Origin: a virus
Reading direction: 5' to 3' (one strand)
IMG/VR virus record: IMGVR_UViG_3300043395_003474
Coordinates: 1 to 50,075 of that record
DNA length: 50,075 bases
Shown here: piece after piece, positions 28,342 to 36,947 of the stretch
How positions within the stretch are numbered: the first letter of the stretch is position 1
Layout: each line of letters opens with the position of its first letter
Program-made: the position numbers and the translations under genes
The notes under the pieces: generated by a model
The model's database searches: none
What the model was told of the DNA's origin: nothing
What the model saw: the letters and a program-made list of their open reading frames with translations, nothing else

Positions 28342-29007
28342 TTAACCACCAAATGAGCTAGATGCTTCAGTGGCAACATAGTACATGACATTACCAGTTG
28401 ACCACTTTGACAAACCACGAGATGATATCTTAACATCATAGTTGCCTGAAATCAACTTAATAATATTTTCTAATTTGAAAATCATGCTGAATGATTTATC
28501 CGTTTCACCAACCTCAACAGCAAACACGTCAGTGGTTGGATTTTTAGAATTGGTAGCAGTGACGGTGATGTGGTGGTTATCACCTGTCACTGCAATTTCC
28601 GGCAACTGGAGAACACCAGAAGCTCTTACGACCTTCTGTAGCTCTTCTTGAGAAATGGAGAACTCAACATCAGCTGCTGGAAAATTAATATCCTTATTTG
28701 GATCTGGTGCAACGATCATTGAAGGGTCGGCGTATGTATAGTTTACTGACTGACGACCTGAAACGATCTTTACTTGTCTATCACCAAAATCCAATTCAGG
28801 TTCTTTAAACAAAGATGTAATACCTAAGAACTTATTAAGTTCATAAATTGCAAATTGTGTAGGAAAATTTTCTTCTACCATTGCCTTTGCATAAATGCTC
28901 TTTGTTGGTGACATTGTAGTAATGATATTACCAGGATGGACCAACAAAGAAGGATTAATGGTAGAAAAATTCTTCAATATATTAGTTGTATTTTCACTAA
29001 GTTTCAT
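28342..29007 (-). CDS. 45: Sliding clamp, gp45 type
   Basis: 221 residues. Start MKLSENTTNILKNFSTINPS, GDRQVKIVSGRQSVNYTYAD in the centre, ISSRGLSKWSTGNVMYYVAT near the end, matching T4-family processivity clamps. A trimeric ring tethers gp43. In T4 it is also the activator of late transcription with gp55 and gp33. Two bases before gp44. Confidence 0.95.
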   Translation of the reverse strand: MKLSENTTNILKNFSTINPSLLVHPGNIITTMSPTKSIYAKAMVEENFPTQFAIYELNKFLGITSLFKEPELDFGDRQVKIVSGRQSVNYTYADPSMIVAPDPNKDINFPAADVEFSISQEELQKVVRASGVLQLPEIAVTGDNHHITVTATNSKNPTTDVFAVEVGETDKSFSMIFKLENIIKLISGNYDVKISSRGLSKWSTGNVMYYVATEASSSFGG

Positions 29008-29022
29008 AATATAAAAAATCCT

Positions 29023-30087
29023 TTAGAGTGCTACTTTTTTAAACTTCTTAATCAGATTAGGATCATTTGCAATCACTGGTGATACAGGCTTAGCAGCAGT
29101 TGCTGAAGCTTCACCTGATCTCATTTTTCTAATAAGTTCTGCATCGGCAGTTGCTGAAGCACCAATAGAAGCCAATGCAGGAAGTTTACCTCCAAACACA
29201 TATGTACCGGTGTGTTGGAGATGCATCCAAGGACACAACCAAACCTTCATACCAGCTTTGCGAACATTCTGGCAGAAAAGATAATCTTCAGAAAGATAAC
29301 GATCAGTTGATGAATTAATTTTCTTTTCTGCTTCAGCAAGAGCTGTAGATGCTTCTTCTGAAGTAACAACTTCACCTGATGAAATCTTCTTAAGTAGATT
29401 TTCATATGTCTTAGTAGGATTATGTCTATCTACTTCAGCTTGAAAATACATACCGATCTTACGTGAACCATCAAATGCTTCTGTGCGAACATGATCTGGT
29501 TTATACATAATTTCAGGATATGCTTCAAGGTATTTTTTGAAAGTATTACGACGAACCATCATAAAACCTGTGCCTGTTTCTAGGACTTCAGCTGGCTCAT
29601 CAAGACGAATAGATTTTGAATTTTCACCTGGTGCCATGTAAGGATTGAAAACAAAGTCACCAACAAAATCTTCAAGTACATTTGCATTTTGATCTGCAAC
29701 ACCTTTGTTAACTGCTTGATAAATCTTTTCCCATGTAATGCATTTCTTAGGATATGGAGCTGCAATAACATCATATTCAGATTCAGGTGTTTGTAGTGCC
29801 ATCATAGCAATAACATCTTGAGGATTAAATCCAATATCCGAATCAATAAACAAAAGATGATCAGCTTCTGAACGAAGAAATTCATCAACACAATAATTAC
29901 GTGCACGTGTAATTAATGATTCATTGAAAAGAAAATAGGACCTAAGTTCTATATTATATTTTACACACATAGCAGTCAAATCGCAGAGAGAACGTGTATA
30001 CATACCTCCTGCCATACCACCATACATTGGAGTAGCAACAAACAACTTGCGTTGTCTAAGTGACTCTAAATCAATTTTAATTTCCAT
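29023..30087 (-). CDS. GT-A fold glycosyltransferase-like protein
   Basis: 354 residues from ATG 30087 (MEIKIDLESLRQRKLFVATP), which has AAGGAA upstream. VATPMYGGMAGGMYTRSLCD, LLFIDSDIGFNPQDVIAMMA (DxD-type metal motif) and DYLFCQNVRKAGMKVW are the features of phage GT-A glycosyltransferases common in marine T4-like phages. The C-terminus is Ala-rich and basic. Acceptor unknown; might modify DNA, virion or host glycans. Precedes the clamp gene by 15 bases. Confidence 0.75.
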   Translation of the reverse strand: MEIKIDLESLRQRKLFVATPMYGGMAGGMYTRSLCDLTAMCVKYNIELRSYFLFNESLITRARNYCVDEFLRSEADHLLFIDSDIGFNPQDVIAMMALQTPESEYDVIAAPYPKKCITWEKIYQAVNKGVADQNANVLEDFVGDFVFNPYMAPGENSKSIRLDEPAEVLETGTGFMMVRRNTFKKYLEAYPEIMYKPDHVRTEAFDGSRKIGMYFQAEVDRHNPTKTYENLLKKISSGEVVTSEEASTALAEAEKKINSSTDRYLSEDYLFCQNVRKAGMKVWLCPWMHLQHTGTYVFGGKLPALASIGASATADAELIRKMRSGEASATAAKPVSPVIANDPNLIKKFKKVAL

Positions 30088-30101
30088 TTTATATTTCCTT
30101 A

Positions 30102-30302
30102 TTACCACGAACCATCATCAATGATGAATTCTATTTTAAACATTAATAACTTAATAATTATCAAATGCATTTTAGGGTTAAAACTATCCAAAAAATCATT
30201 GGGTCCATTATATTCAAAGTCTATATTCCAGTTTACCGGATTAAATATAAACATTATTACAATATTTGACCACCTAAGATAATTAAGTATACTTTTGATC
30301 AT
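30102..30302 (-). CDS. Hypothetical small protein
   Basis: 66 residues from ATG 30302 (MIKSILNYLRWSNIVIMFIF). It fills an otherwise empty gap and overlaps the end of the dUTPase-fold gene by 20 bases. Contains NWNIDFEYNGPNDFLDSFNP, which looks like folded protein. No strong ribosome site; start uncertain. Confidence 0.45.
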   Translation of the reverse strand: MIKSILNYLRWSNIVIMFIFNPVNWNIDFEYNGPNDFLDSFNPKMHLIIIKLLMFKIEFIIDDGSW

Positions 30303-30786
30303 GTGCTTTACCAATACCATAATCACCATCATACTTCTTTAGTGATTGTGACTTGAAGAGGAGGAACTGTCCGACTCTTGTTCCTTTTTTGATTCTTGCA
30401 AAAGATTTGACATGTAACGCGCCAGCCATAACACCATTATAACCGGAATCATATAAACCACTAGTGATATAAAGACCGTTACGATTAAGAGTAGATCTAG
30501 TGATGACCCATCCAGCTTCATCAGCTCCAACATTGATTATGTTCTCCATAACAATTTCATATGTGCCTGGTGGAAGATTCCAATAACCTTGACCATCTGT
30601 AGGTACTTCATGGGATCCTCGATGAATCTTTACTTCTTTTCCATCTTCTTCACCAATAACAAAAGCACCTTCATTCATTTGAAAAATCTTACCTACCCGA
30701 AGATCAACAGCATTAGGTTGAATATCTTCATCTTTAAGATTTGTAAGGGTTGATTGTGTATCTTGTGCTGCAACATGAATCATCAT
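30283..30786 (-). CDS. dCTP deaminase / dUTPase-fold nucleotide enzyme
   Basis: 167 residues. Family signatures are QPNAVDLRVGKIFQMNE (about 23-39), LPPGTYEIVMEN, and RSTLNRNGLYITSGLYDSGY with NGVMAGALHV. These are motifs of the trimeric dUTPase/Dcd fold, which shapes pyrimidine dNTP pools. The residue run after YNG is GVMAGALHV, so the Glu expected in Dcd (LEL) is not in its usual place; the reaction cannot be fixed. Coupled by ATGA overlap to the amidotransferase. Confidence 0.75.
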   Translation of the reverse strand: MMIHVAAQDTQSTLTNLKDEDIQPNAVDLRVGKIFQMNEGAFVIGEEDGKEVKIHRGSHEVPTDGQGYWNLPPGTYEIVMENIINVGADEAGWVITRSTLNRNGLYITSGLYDSGYNGVMAGALHVKSFARIKKGTRVGQFLLFKSQSLKKYDGDYGIGKAHDQKYT

Positions 30787-31409
30787 TTCACTTCATCCAT
30801 AAAAAAATAAGGGTTTTCAACTGTATTAAATTTGCCAATTTTGTGTATACCTGAACCTAGTAGAAACTCCCATATAGTATTAGGTTCAAGAGATAACGAT
30901 CCTTCAAACTTAGTTGAAGAGATGTTATGATCTGCGTCTATAAAGAGAGGAGAGATCTCATTACGAAATAATTGCAAACTACCATTACCAAAATATACAC
31001 AAGAGAAGGTACCATCAATATCATCTAGATTACCGGTACTAAGATATTTATGCAAGATCAAAAAAGTATCCCATGAGTTGTCAATATTATATTCTTTCAT
31101 TGCGTTCTTAACCCAATGATCTTTAATAATACCATTATGCCATAACCATGCACCTTGTGTATATGCAGGATGTACAGATTCAATAGTTTTATTATCTGTA
31201 GTAGGTGCTTGCATATGCGCAATACAATATGCACCTTCCGGTATCTTAATTTGATCCAAAGGTATTTCACCTAGACCCTTCGTGACGGTAATATCGTTGG
31301 TATCGGGATAATAGTAACTATAAGAAAATGAGTGCTGACCTCTATAACGATTAAGTTCAGCTAACTCTACTAACTTATCTTTGCTAAAAGAACCAAAAAT
31401 ACTACACAT
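30783..31409 (-). CDS. Class II glutamine amidotransferase (Gat), partner of QueC
   Basis: 208 residues. Met-Cys start gives the N-terminal nucleophile Cys2 (MCSIFGSF), followed by NRYRGQHSFSY, GAYCIAHMQAPTTDN and LWHNGIIKD, typical Ntn-type glutaminase residues. There is no synthetase domain. The start overlaps the QueC stop (TGATG). Archaea and some phages fuse Gat to QueC to amidate preQ0 on nucleic acid to archaeosine/dG+; here the two are separate but adjacent. Supplying ammonia for dG+ formation is the inferred role. Confidence 0.8.
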   Translation of the reverse strand: MCSIFGSFSKDKLVELAELNRYRGQHSFSYSYYYPDTNDITVTKGLGEIPLDQIKIPEGAYCIAHMQAPTTDNKTIESVHPAYTQGAWLWHNGIIKDHWVKNAMKEYNIDNSWDTFLILHKYLSTGNLDDIDGTFSCVYFGNGSLQLFRNEISPLFIDADHNISSTKFEGSLSLEPNTIWEFLLGSGIHKIGKFNTVENPYFFMDEVK

Positions 31410-32176
31410 CAGAGATCATAAACCGTTACAGGTAAAAATTTATCCCAATCAATAGGAGGGTTATAAGGAATTGGATCTTTCACTCTTGCTTTAATAAAAT
31501 TGGCAATTCGTTCAGAGCATGAAGGACATTTTCCACAAGAATGACCATTTTCATCTGGATTATAACATGTAAGCGTATAATCAAAACGAACATTACCTAA
31601 TTCCATTGCAATCATAATCTCATCATACTTTGACAGCAAACTAAAAGGTGCTTCTAGTTTAACTTTATGAGTACGATTTTGATCAGCTACAGCATTCATA
31701 GCATCAACAAAACGTTGAGATGTATCCCAATATCCATACTCATCATGAACTTGAAGACCAGTAAAGACATGAGAAGCTTTATTTGATTCAGCAAATGAAA
31801 ATGCTAATGCATTGAGAATCATATTGCGGAATGGTACATAAGTTTTAGGTTGTGGATCTCCAAGAACATCTTTGATGGTTGGCATAGCCACGTCAGTACC
31901 ACCAATGTTAGCACTAACATCCTTTACAATATCACCAAGAATTCCAAGATCCAATACTTTATGAGCAATACCAAGATGTTGACACGTCTTAGCAGCCATC
32001 TCAAGTTCTTTTATTTGTTTTTGTCCATAATTATATGAAAGAGCATAAACGCGTTCTTTACCATACTTAGCAACAAGAATGTAAGTCATAATTGTTGAAT
32101 CAAGACCACCAGAAAGAACAGATACTACATTATGTTCTGTATCAGGTAACTTACTTAGAGCTTCGTTCATATTCAT
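31409..32176 (-). CDS. queC: QueC, 7-cyano-7-deazaguanine (preQ0) synthase
   Basis: 255 residues from ATG 32176 (AGGAAG nine bases upstream). PP-loop motif VVSVLSGGLDSTIMTYIL. C-terminal zinc cluster CYNPDENGHSCGKCPSC. Family motifs AYALSYNYGQK-type (VYALSYNYGQKQIKELEMA) and TYVPFRNMILNALA are present. It uses ATP and ammonia to convert CDG to preQ0. Directly upstream of the separate amidotransferase and downstream of DUF3310 and DpdA genes. Confidence 0.95.
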   Translation of the reverse strand: MNMNEALSKLPDTEHNVVSVLSGGLDSTIMTYILVAKYGKERVYALSYNYGQKQIKELEMAAKTCQHLGIAHKVLDLGILGDIVKDVSANIGGTDVAMPTIKDVLGDPQPKTYVPFRNMILNALAFSFAESNKASHVFTGLQVHDEYGYWDTSQRFVDAMNAVADQNRTHKVKLEAPFSLLSKYDEIMIAMELGNVRFDYTLTCYNPDENGHSCGKCPSCSERIANFIKARVKDPIPYNPPIDWDKFLPVTVYDL

Positions 32177-32498
32177 TTGCAATTTCTTCCTGTAAATACC
32201 ACATAGCTTTATGTAAATCTTCTAAACGTTTTGTAGGATCTTTTTTACCAGCTCGCGCAACATACTTAACTACATTACCAAGAGAAAAACTTAGATCCCA
32301 GGCTCTTATAACTTTAATAACCTCAAAAGGATTATCTTTGCCACCATAATGAGCAGGATGATTGACTGCTTCCTTCTTGCGACCCAATTCTCTGTGTACA
32401 GGTTGTTGTACTATCTGAGGATCAGGTTGCGGAGGAGTATCTGATTTTTGTTGTGCAGCTGTAATTACTGCACCTGGTCCATTTAATTTCAATGCCAT
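32151..32498 (-). CDS. DUF3310 protein, copy 1
   Basis: 115 residues. The N-terminal 40 are low-complexity (Pro/Gln-rich). The DUF3310 domain follows: VNHPAHYGGKDNPFEVIKVI, SLGNVVKYVARAGKKDPTKR, LEDLHKAMWYLQEEI. These proteins are frequent in phages and are often called nucleotide-kinase-like; their activity is unproven. Overlaps QueC by 26 bases. Confidence 0.88.
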   Translation of the reverse strand: MALKLNGPGAVITAAQQKSDTPPQPDPQIVQQPVHRELGRKKEAVNHPAHYGGKDNPFEVIKVIRAWDLSFSLGNVVKYVARAGKKDPTKRLEDLHKAMWYLQEEIANEYERSSK

Positions 32499-32505
32499 CG
32501 TAACC

Positions 32506-32757
32506 TCACGATTTGGTAGTTTGATCGCGCATCAATCTAATCCGATCAACTTCTCTTTCAATATACCACTTTGCCTTTTCAAGATCTTCAATCTCTTTAC
32601 TAAGAGCGTCATATCCTTGTTCAGCCTTCTTACCAGCTCTAAGAATATACTTTACTGCATTACCTCTAGAAAAATTCAACCCAAAGATTTCAATGACATC
32701 AATGGCTTGTAATTTTCCTACACCTTTATAATGATTAGGATTAATCTTGTCTTCCAT
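32506..32757 (-). CDS. DUF3310 protein, copy 2
   Basis: 83 residues: INPNHYKGVGKLQAIDVIEI, NAVKYILRAGKKAEQGYDAL, KEIEDLEKAKWYIEREV. Same core as the neighbouring 32151-32498 protein, so the pair is a tandem duplication that has diverged. Overlaps DpdA by 17 bases. Confidence 0.88.
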   Translation of the reverse strand: MEDKINPNHYKGVGKLQAIDVIEIFGLNFSRGNAVKYILRAGKKAEQGYDALSKEIEDLEKAKWYIEREVDRIRLMRDQTTKS

Positions 32758-33592
32758 TTAAAATTTCCTTAAACATATTAACATTATGATATAGCAATTC
32801 CATATCTATATCACTCTTTTTCATGTGATAAACTTTATCAAATGTTGCATTAGGTTTACCGATGACACCAGCTGTTGAATATTTGTTACCATCAATAGCT
32901 GCCATAACAGGATTGGAAGTGTCAACAGAATAGACCCAATCATATTCTTTGTAGTAAGCAAATTCGCCAGCCCACCATGTTCCAAGTAGATGGTGCTTAC
33001 GATTCTTATCAATTACTCTAGATTCATGCATACGACGAAGTAGTTTAATTCTTTCATTTGCCTGAACAATAGGATCTTTCTCGGCCCAAGAATATACGAA
33101 GGGAATGCCAATCATATAAATTTGATCAACACCTTCTGGAGTATTTGGAAATAAACCTGATTTAATTCTAAAATCTCTAAATTCTTGGTAACATTCAATC
33201 ATCTCTTCTGGAGATGATCCTTGAATGACTGCCATACCATAATGAGCAGTCTCAGGATAAGATTTTAGAAATTCAAATGTTTGATCTAATGTTGCTTTCT
33301 TATTACCAAGAGTATCAGGAAGAATTACAACAGCAGGTGTGATCTTCTGACACCATGCATAGAGCATTTCATTACTTAATGATGCTCCTAATTCAAAACA
33401 ACTATTATCAAGATAAACAGCGTGTGAGGTACCATTAAAGGCACCGGTATTCATGATGTCTACTACTGCATTATAATATTCAGGATCTTCTATGAGTTTA
33501 TGTAACAACACATAGGTATAGTCATTGATCTTAAAATGATCTTCTGACTTCATAAGAGATAGAGGTGTTTCGTGGGCAACTAATTTTTTCAT
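32741..33592 (-). CDS. dpdA: DpdA-like DNA 7-deazaguanine transglycosylase (TGT fold)
   Basis: 283 residues. TGT-type features: HAVYLDNSCFELGASL (58-73), VVILPDTLGNKKATLDQ (D93), MAVIQGSSPEEMIECYQEF (120-138), IGIPFVYSW (161-169), HHLLGTWWAGEF (200-211) and VYSVDTSNPVMA (220-231) with candidate nucleophile D224. Pattern and context with FolE/QueD/QueE/QueC fit DpdA, which swaps guanine in DNA for preQ0. First gene of a unit with promoter at 33624-33652. It could instead be a tRNA transglycosylase, but the phage context argues for DNA. Confidence 0.82.
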   Translation of the reverse strand: MKKLVAHETPLSLMKSEDHFKINDYTYVLLHKLIEDPEYYNAVVDIMNTGAFNGTSHAVYLDNSCFELGASLSNEMLYAWCQKITPAVVILPDTLGNKKATLDQTFEFLKSYPETAHYGMAVIQGSSPEEMIECYQEFRDFRIKSGLFPNTPEGVDQIYMIGIPFVYSWAEKDPIVQANERIKLLRRMHESRVIDKNRKHHLLGTWWAGEFAYYKEYDWVYSVDTSNPVMAAIDGNKYSTAGVIGKPNATFDKVYHMKKSDIDMELLYHNVNMFKEILNGRQD

Positions 33593-33623
33593 TCACAATT
33601 CCATAATAAAGTATCAATGATTA

Positions 33624-33652
33624 AATATAATGAAGGTTGATAATTAAATCAA
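33624..33652 (-). promoter_or_regulatory. Early promoter TTGATT-17-TATATT before dpdA
   Basis: -35 at 33647-33652 lies in the end of 33649-34323; -10 at 33624-33629; exact 17-base spacing. Confidence 0.78.
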
Positions 33653-34323
33653 CCTTTATATTTTTCACCTTTTGCACGAGCCTTTGCTGCTGCCTTTTGG
33701 CCGGCTTCTACTCGCTTTTGAAACTCTGCTTTACCGAGACGTTTACGACCAGCTGCGGCTGCAATTGCACCAGCTGCTTTATAATCTACACCAGCTGACT
33801 TTGCAATCTTCTTTACGAATACATCTTTACCAGCTGCATCTTTTGGACCCTCATTGAGGATTTCTTCTTCTAAATGTTCTTTAAATGTTTTCATTTTATT
33901 TTTCTCAATTGCATTTTTAAGTGAACCAAGTCTTTGTTTTTGTGCGTAGTTATGAGTACCTGGTTTGGATTTCATATTCCAAAAAGATGCTCTTTCTGAT
34001 CTAGGTTTATTAGCATCAGGATCTACCTTACTTCTGCCAAACATCTTAGCAATCTTTTCGGGTGAATGCCAATCGCCAACAATATCCCATTTCTTACGAA
34101 TATTATAATTATATGTATGAAATTCTTTTCCGTCTGAATGTCTTTTCAGATTGATTTTATACCTATTGATTCCAATTCTTTTATTACCGGTAACTGTATA
34201 AGAGGTAGGCTTATCATGTTCAATCTTATCATTACCATCATAAACAAAAGATCCAGCTGGAGCTTTGAGCTTAATATCTTTAAGAACTTGTCCACCAGAG
34301 CTTACAAGAGGAACGTAAACCAT
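33649..34323 (-). CDS. Basic protein with internal capsid-targeting-like sequence
   Basis: 224 residues. The N-terminal 110 are beta-like (PLVSSGGQVLKDIKLKAPAG). The middle is basic. From residue 144 comes MKTFKEHLEEEILNEGPKDA, followed by an Ala/Lys-rich helical tail. MKTFKEHLEE resembles the T4 capsid-targeting sequence of internal head proteins, and HLEE and LNE match the L-x-E site of the gp21 prohead protease. An in-frame ATG at 33894 begins exactly there, so a short 81-residue product from an internal start is possible. Confidence 0.6.
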   Translation of the reverse strand: MVYVPLVSSGGQVLKDIKLKAPAGSFVYDGNDKIEHDKPTSYTVTGNKRIGINRYKINLKRHSDGKEFHTYNYNIRKKWDIVGDWHSPEKIAKMFGRSKVDPDANKPRSERASFWNMKSKPGTHNYAQKQRLGSLKNAIEKNKMKTFKEHLEEEILNEGPKDAAGKDVFVKKIAKSAGVDYKAAGAIAAAAGRKRLGKAEFQKRVEAGQKAAAKARAKGEKYKG

Positions 34324-34739
34324 TACTTATTCTTTCTACCTTCTAACTCTGAACCAAGCTTGTTTACATATTCAGTATGAGTCTTTGGTGTAGATTTAAA
34401 TTGAAAGCCATACTTACGATTCTTGAGATCTTTGTGAACAGCCTCAAGATCTTTTGTTGATACATTCTCAAGACCACCTGAATCTGCTTTTTCATTTTCA
34501 GTATATTTGTCTTTAGTAGAAGCAAGATGATCGGCATGCTTATTAAACATAGCACGTACAGGTCCACTATAACCAAGACCAGTCATTCTCATCCAATTAA
34601 GAACGCGACCATGATTCTCTTTAGTTGGATTCTTTTTAAGAAAACCAAGAACATGATGAATCTTCTCATCAGGTTCTTTTATCTTCTTTGCTTGAACTCT
34701 AGTCAACTGCCAGTGAATGTTAAATTTATTAACAGCCAT
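34323..34739 (-). CDS. Basic protein, putative internal head protein
   Basis: 138 residues from ATG 34739 (AGGAG seven bases upstream; TGATG overlap with upstream stop). Lys/His-rich, with WQLTRVQAKKIKEPDEKIHH and RMTGLGYSGPVRAMFNKHAD. Ends next to the CTS-bearing 33649-34323 protein. Highly basic content fits DNA-associated internal proteins; no family recognised. Confidence 0.5.
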   Translation of the reverse strand: MAVNKFNIHWQLTRVQAKKIKEPDEKIHHVLGFLKKNPTKENHGRVLNWMRMTGLGYSGPVRAMFNKHADHLASTKDKYTENEKADSGGLENVSTKDLEAVHKDLKNRKYGFQFKSTPKTHTEYVNKLGSELEGRKNK

Positions 34740-35098
34740 CATATAGCTCCTGTCTTGTAACGATAATCTTCTTTATCGAAAGGTTCACCAAGCATATTAC
34801 GCCAATGAATGCGAACATCCTTGCGAAGCTCATCTGTCTCTTTTTGACCCGCTGTCTTACCTGTTCTATGAACTGATCCTGTCAATACATTAAGAACACG
34901 ACGAACAGCTAAAGGACTCTTCTTATTCTTATTGAAATAAGAACGAAGAGTTGAGACATTCTTTTTATGATTGTGAACCCAATTGCCGATTAGAGACTTA
35001 CGAATGCCTTGCCACTCTGGATCATCAACAACTTTCTTGATGTCCATCCCCTTAACCTTACGAGCATCTTCCATAAGATGTTGTTCAAAAGTAAGCAT
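34739..35098 (-). CDS. Basic protein with capsid-targeting-like N-terminus
   Basis: 119 residues from ATG 35098 (GGAG six bases upstream). It begins MLTFEQHLMEDARKVKGMDI, similar in layout to T4 CTS peptides (MKTYQEFIAEA), with HLME fitting the L-x-E cleavage site. The rest is Lys/Arg-rich and helical (NWVHNHKKNVSTLRSYFNKN). Likely packaged in the head and injected with DNA, by analogy to T4 internal proteins. First gene of a four-gene set of basic proteins. Confidence 0.55.
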   Translation of the reverse strand: MLTFEQHLMEDARKVKGMDIKKVVDDPEWQGIRKSLIGNWVHNHKKNVSTLRSYFNKNKKSPLAVRRVLNVLTGSVHRTGKTAGQKETDELRKDVRIHWRNMLGEPFDKEDYRYKTGAI

Positions 35099-35144
35099 AT
35101 GTCTCTCCATTTGATATAATATTTATTATACCAATCTTTTGAAA

Positions 35145-35603
35145 TTAATGCCACTCGTAATAAATTGAATGATTACAATAGTTTAGGAAATAATCCCTAT
35201 CGGGATATAGATTAGGCTTTTGTAATATACGTTCTTTTATGCGTTTTATGACAGTCTTATATGCCTCTTCGTTAGGAATATAGTCATTATACCATATACC
35301 CGGAAAAGATGTCTGTATCTTTTCTAATCTTTTTTTAAAATTTTCAGGATCTGTTTTGATCCCTCTGCTATTCATATTATCATAAAGGTCTCTAAATCTT
35401 TTTTCAAGATAATAACCTTTATCATAAAAGAACTTTACATGTCCACCATCAAGACTAAACTTTTCTGGTATCTTAACAGTATGCAAGGATCCCTTGCTAG
35501 CTGTTCTTTGCATAGGAAAAATAATTTGTGTTAGTTCTTTATATTCAGCAACAAGGTGTCTAGCTGTAAGAAGATCAGGATTTACTAGATTTATTCTTGT
35601 CAT
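35145..35603 (-). CDS. denV: DenV, pyrimidine-dimer DNA glycosylase/lyase (T4 endonuclease V)
   Basis: 152 residues. MTRINLVNPDLLTARHLVAE-YKEL contains the catalytic Thr2 and Glu23 of T4 endonuclease V. GGHVKFFYDKGYYLEKRF and PNLYPDRDYF match the rest of the fold (T4 GHVTFFYDK). It excises UV-induced cyclobutane dimers, as expected for a phage of sunlit waters. Overlaps the GIY-YIG gene by 29 bases. About 14 residues longer than T4 DenV. Confidence 0.93.
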   Translation of the reverse strand: MTRINLVNPDLLTARHLVAEYKELTQIIFPMQRTASKGSLHTVKIPEKFSLDGGHVKFFYDKGYYLEKRFRDLYDNMNSRGIKTDPENFKKRLEKIQTSFPGIWYNDYIPNEEAYKTVIKRIKERILQKPNLYPDRDYFLNYCNHSIYYEWH

Positions 35604-35985
35604 TCTTCTTTACAATGTTGAGAGGAGGATTATAAACCTCAACAAGTCTTGATTCTACTGATTCATGATTAATATATTCACTATCAAATAGTTGCTCGCG
35701 AATTGAATCTCTTGTCAAAGCATAAACAAACACTAAATTGCTGTCAACCATTTCTTTAAGAATGTCGGCTTTAAAGTGAACAAACTTATCTAATCTTTTA
35801 TTAATCCAACGTTGTTGAAGTGTGTTGCTATAAGATCCAATGTATAATAATTTATCATTTACATAAACGGCATATACACCACCAACAGAGTTAAACAATT
35901 CTTCGTTGATTAAATGAAAAAATTCTTTATTAAAAGAAAAAGCTTTCTTAAAAACAAGACCATTAATTAGAACACTGTCTAACAT
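35575..35985 (-). CDS. GIY-YIG family nuclease
   Basis: 136 residues. The GIY-YIG core is GGVYAVYVNDKLLYIGSYSN (35-54), followed by TLQQRW and the Glu-containing ESRLVEVYNPPLNI near the C-terminus. Stand-alone form without a DNA-targeting domain. It may be a homing endonuclease relative, a repair nuclease or a host-DNA nuclease; its place between DenV and a second candidate nuclease suggests DNA processing. Confidence 0.78.
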   Translation of the reverse strand: MLDSVLINGLVFKKAFSFNKEFFHLINEELFNSVGGVYAVYVNDKLLYIGSYSNTLQQRWINKRLDKFVHFKADILKEMVDSNLVFVYALTRDSIREQLFDSEYINHESVESRLVEVYNPPLNIVKKNDKNKSSKS

Positions 35986-36410
35986 CAGAAAGTCTCCAAG
36001 AGATTACCGTTACCAGCAACGCGTTCTGCTTCTTTAAATGACATACCGTTTTTATTCATGAGATCAATTATTTGTAAAAACTCTTCATAATTCCACGTTC
36101 TCATTTCTGTAATGCCGGAGAGTTGTTTAGGTTCAAACCAATTATGAAATCTACCACCTTTAGCTATAGTATTCATAATCAATTGTTCAATACGTTCTGC
36201 TTCTTCTCTATTAGGAGCCCAAACTGAATGCATGATTTTAATATCATCAAATGTTTCACTAATAGGATTAGCCTCATCTGATCCTGTATACATCAAACGT
36301 TTCATAGCATCTGATGAAGCTGTAATACCAACCTTCATTACTGTTTTAGGTAAACCAGAAACAGCTGTAGAACGTTTCAACTTAGCAAGATAAATTTTAT
36401 ACGGTTGCAT
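35985..36410 (-). CDS. T5orf172/GIY-YIG-like protein
   Basis: 141 residues from ATG 36410 (TGATG overlap with upstream stop). Start MQPYKIYLAKLKRSTAVSGL, then VMKVGITASSDAMKRLMYTG, HSVWAPNREEAERIEQLIMN and RFHNWFE. The KVGIT..S.A..RL and EAE.IEQL patterns fit T5orf172, a GIY-YIG relative. Family assignment moderate. Confidence 0.55.
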   Translation of the reverse strand: MQPYKIYLAKLKRSTAVSGLPKTVMKVGITASSDAMKRLMYTGSDEANPISETFDDIKIMHSVWAPNREEAERIEQLIMNTIAKGGRFHNWFEPKQLSGITEMRTWNYEEFLQIIDLMNKNGMSFKEAERVAGNGNLLETF

Positions 36411-36946
36411 CACTTGATTCCATATTCTTTTTTAACTGCATGAGATTTAAAATCGACATCATCAATCAATTTAATCTTAGCCTTTTTATACATATCAACC
36501 CAATTATCTTTCATTATATCAAAATCTTTTTGATATTCTTTGAGCCTAATATTTTCTTCTAATGTAGTTTTAACAATAAACAAATTCTCAAGCCAGAATT
36601 TAAAAAATTCTTTCTTAGTAGGAATTTTATTTTTATTCAGAAGATACTTTGCAATATTACGATATGTGATTGGATGTTCTAAAGATACACTTTCAGCCTT
36701 AGAAACTGATTTACCTTTGTATTTTTTTATTTTCGATTTAAAAGCATTAACACTAATCAATTTTGAATAGTAACCATTAATACCTGCTTCACCTATAGAA
36801 CTTTCAACTTGTCTAATATGATAGGTTTTGACCTTTTCATCAGAAGTTGATTTATAGACCTTGCGATGAAATTTAAATTCTTCATATACAGAATTGTAAA
36901 TTTCTTTTTTAACAGGATTGAGTGTGCCACCTTTTGTTCTAGCCAT
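36410..36946 (-). CDS. Hypothetical basic protein
   Basis: 178 residues, Lys-rich (MARTKGGTLNPVKKEIYNSV). Helical with a central STSDEKVKTYHIRQVESSIG segment. No recognised motif. Between two small genes and the nuclease pair; a DNA-binding role is possible from charge alone. Confidence 0.55.
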   Translation of the reverse strand: MARTKGGTLNPVKKEIYNSVYEEFKFHRKVYKSTSDEKVKTYHIRQVESSIGEAGINGYYSKLISVNAFKSKIKKYKGKSVSKAESVSLEHPITYRNIAKYLLNKNKIPTKKEFFKFWLENLFIVKTTLEENIRLKEYQKDFDIMKDNWVDMYKKAKIKLIDDVDFKSHAVKKEYGIK

Positions 36947-36947
36947 A

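Noticed and set aside
30283-30786. A firm call as dUTPase or as dCTP deaminase
   Set aside because: The fold is clear but the residue after the third motif does not match either active site.
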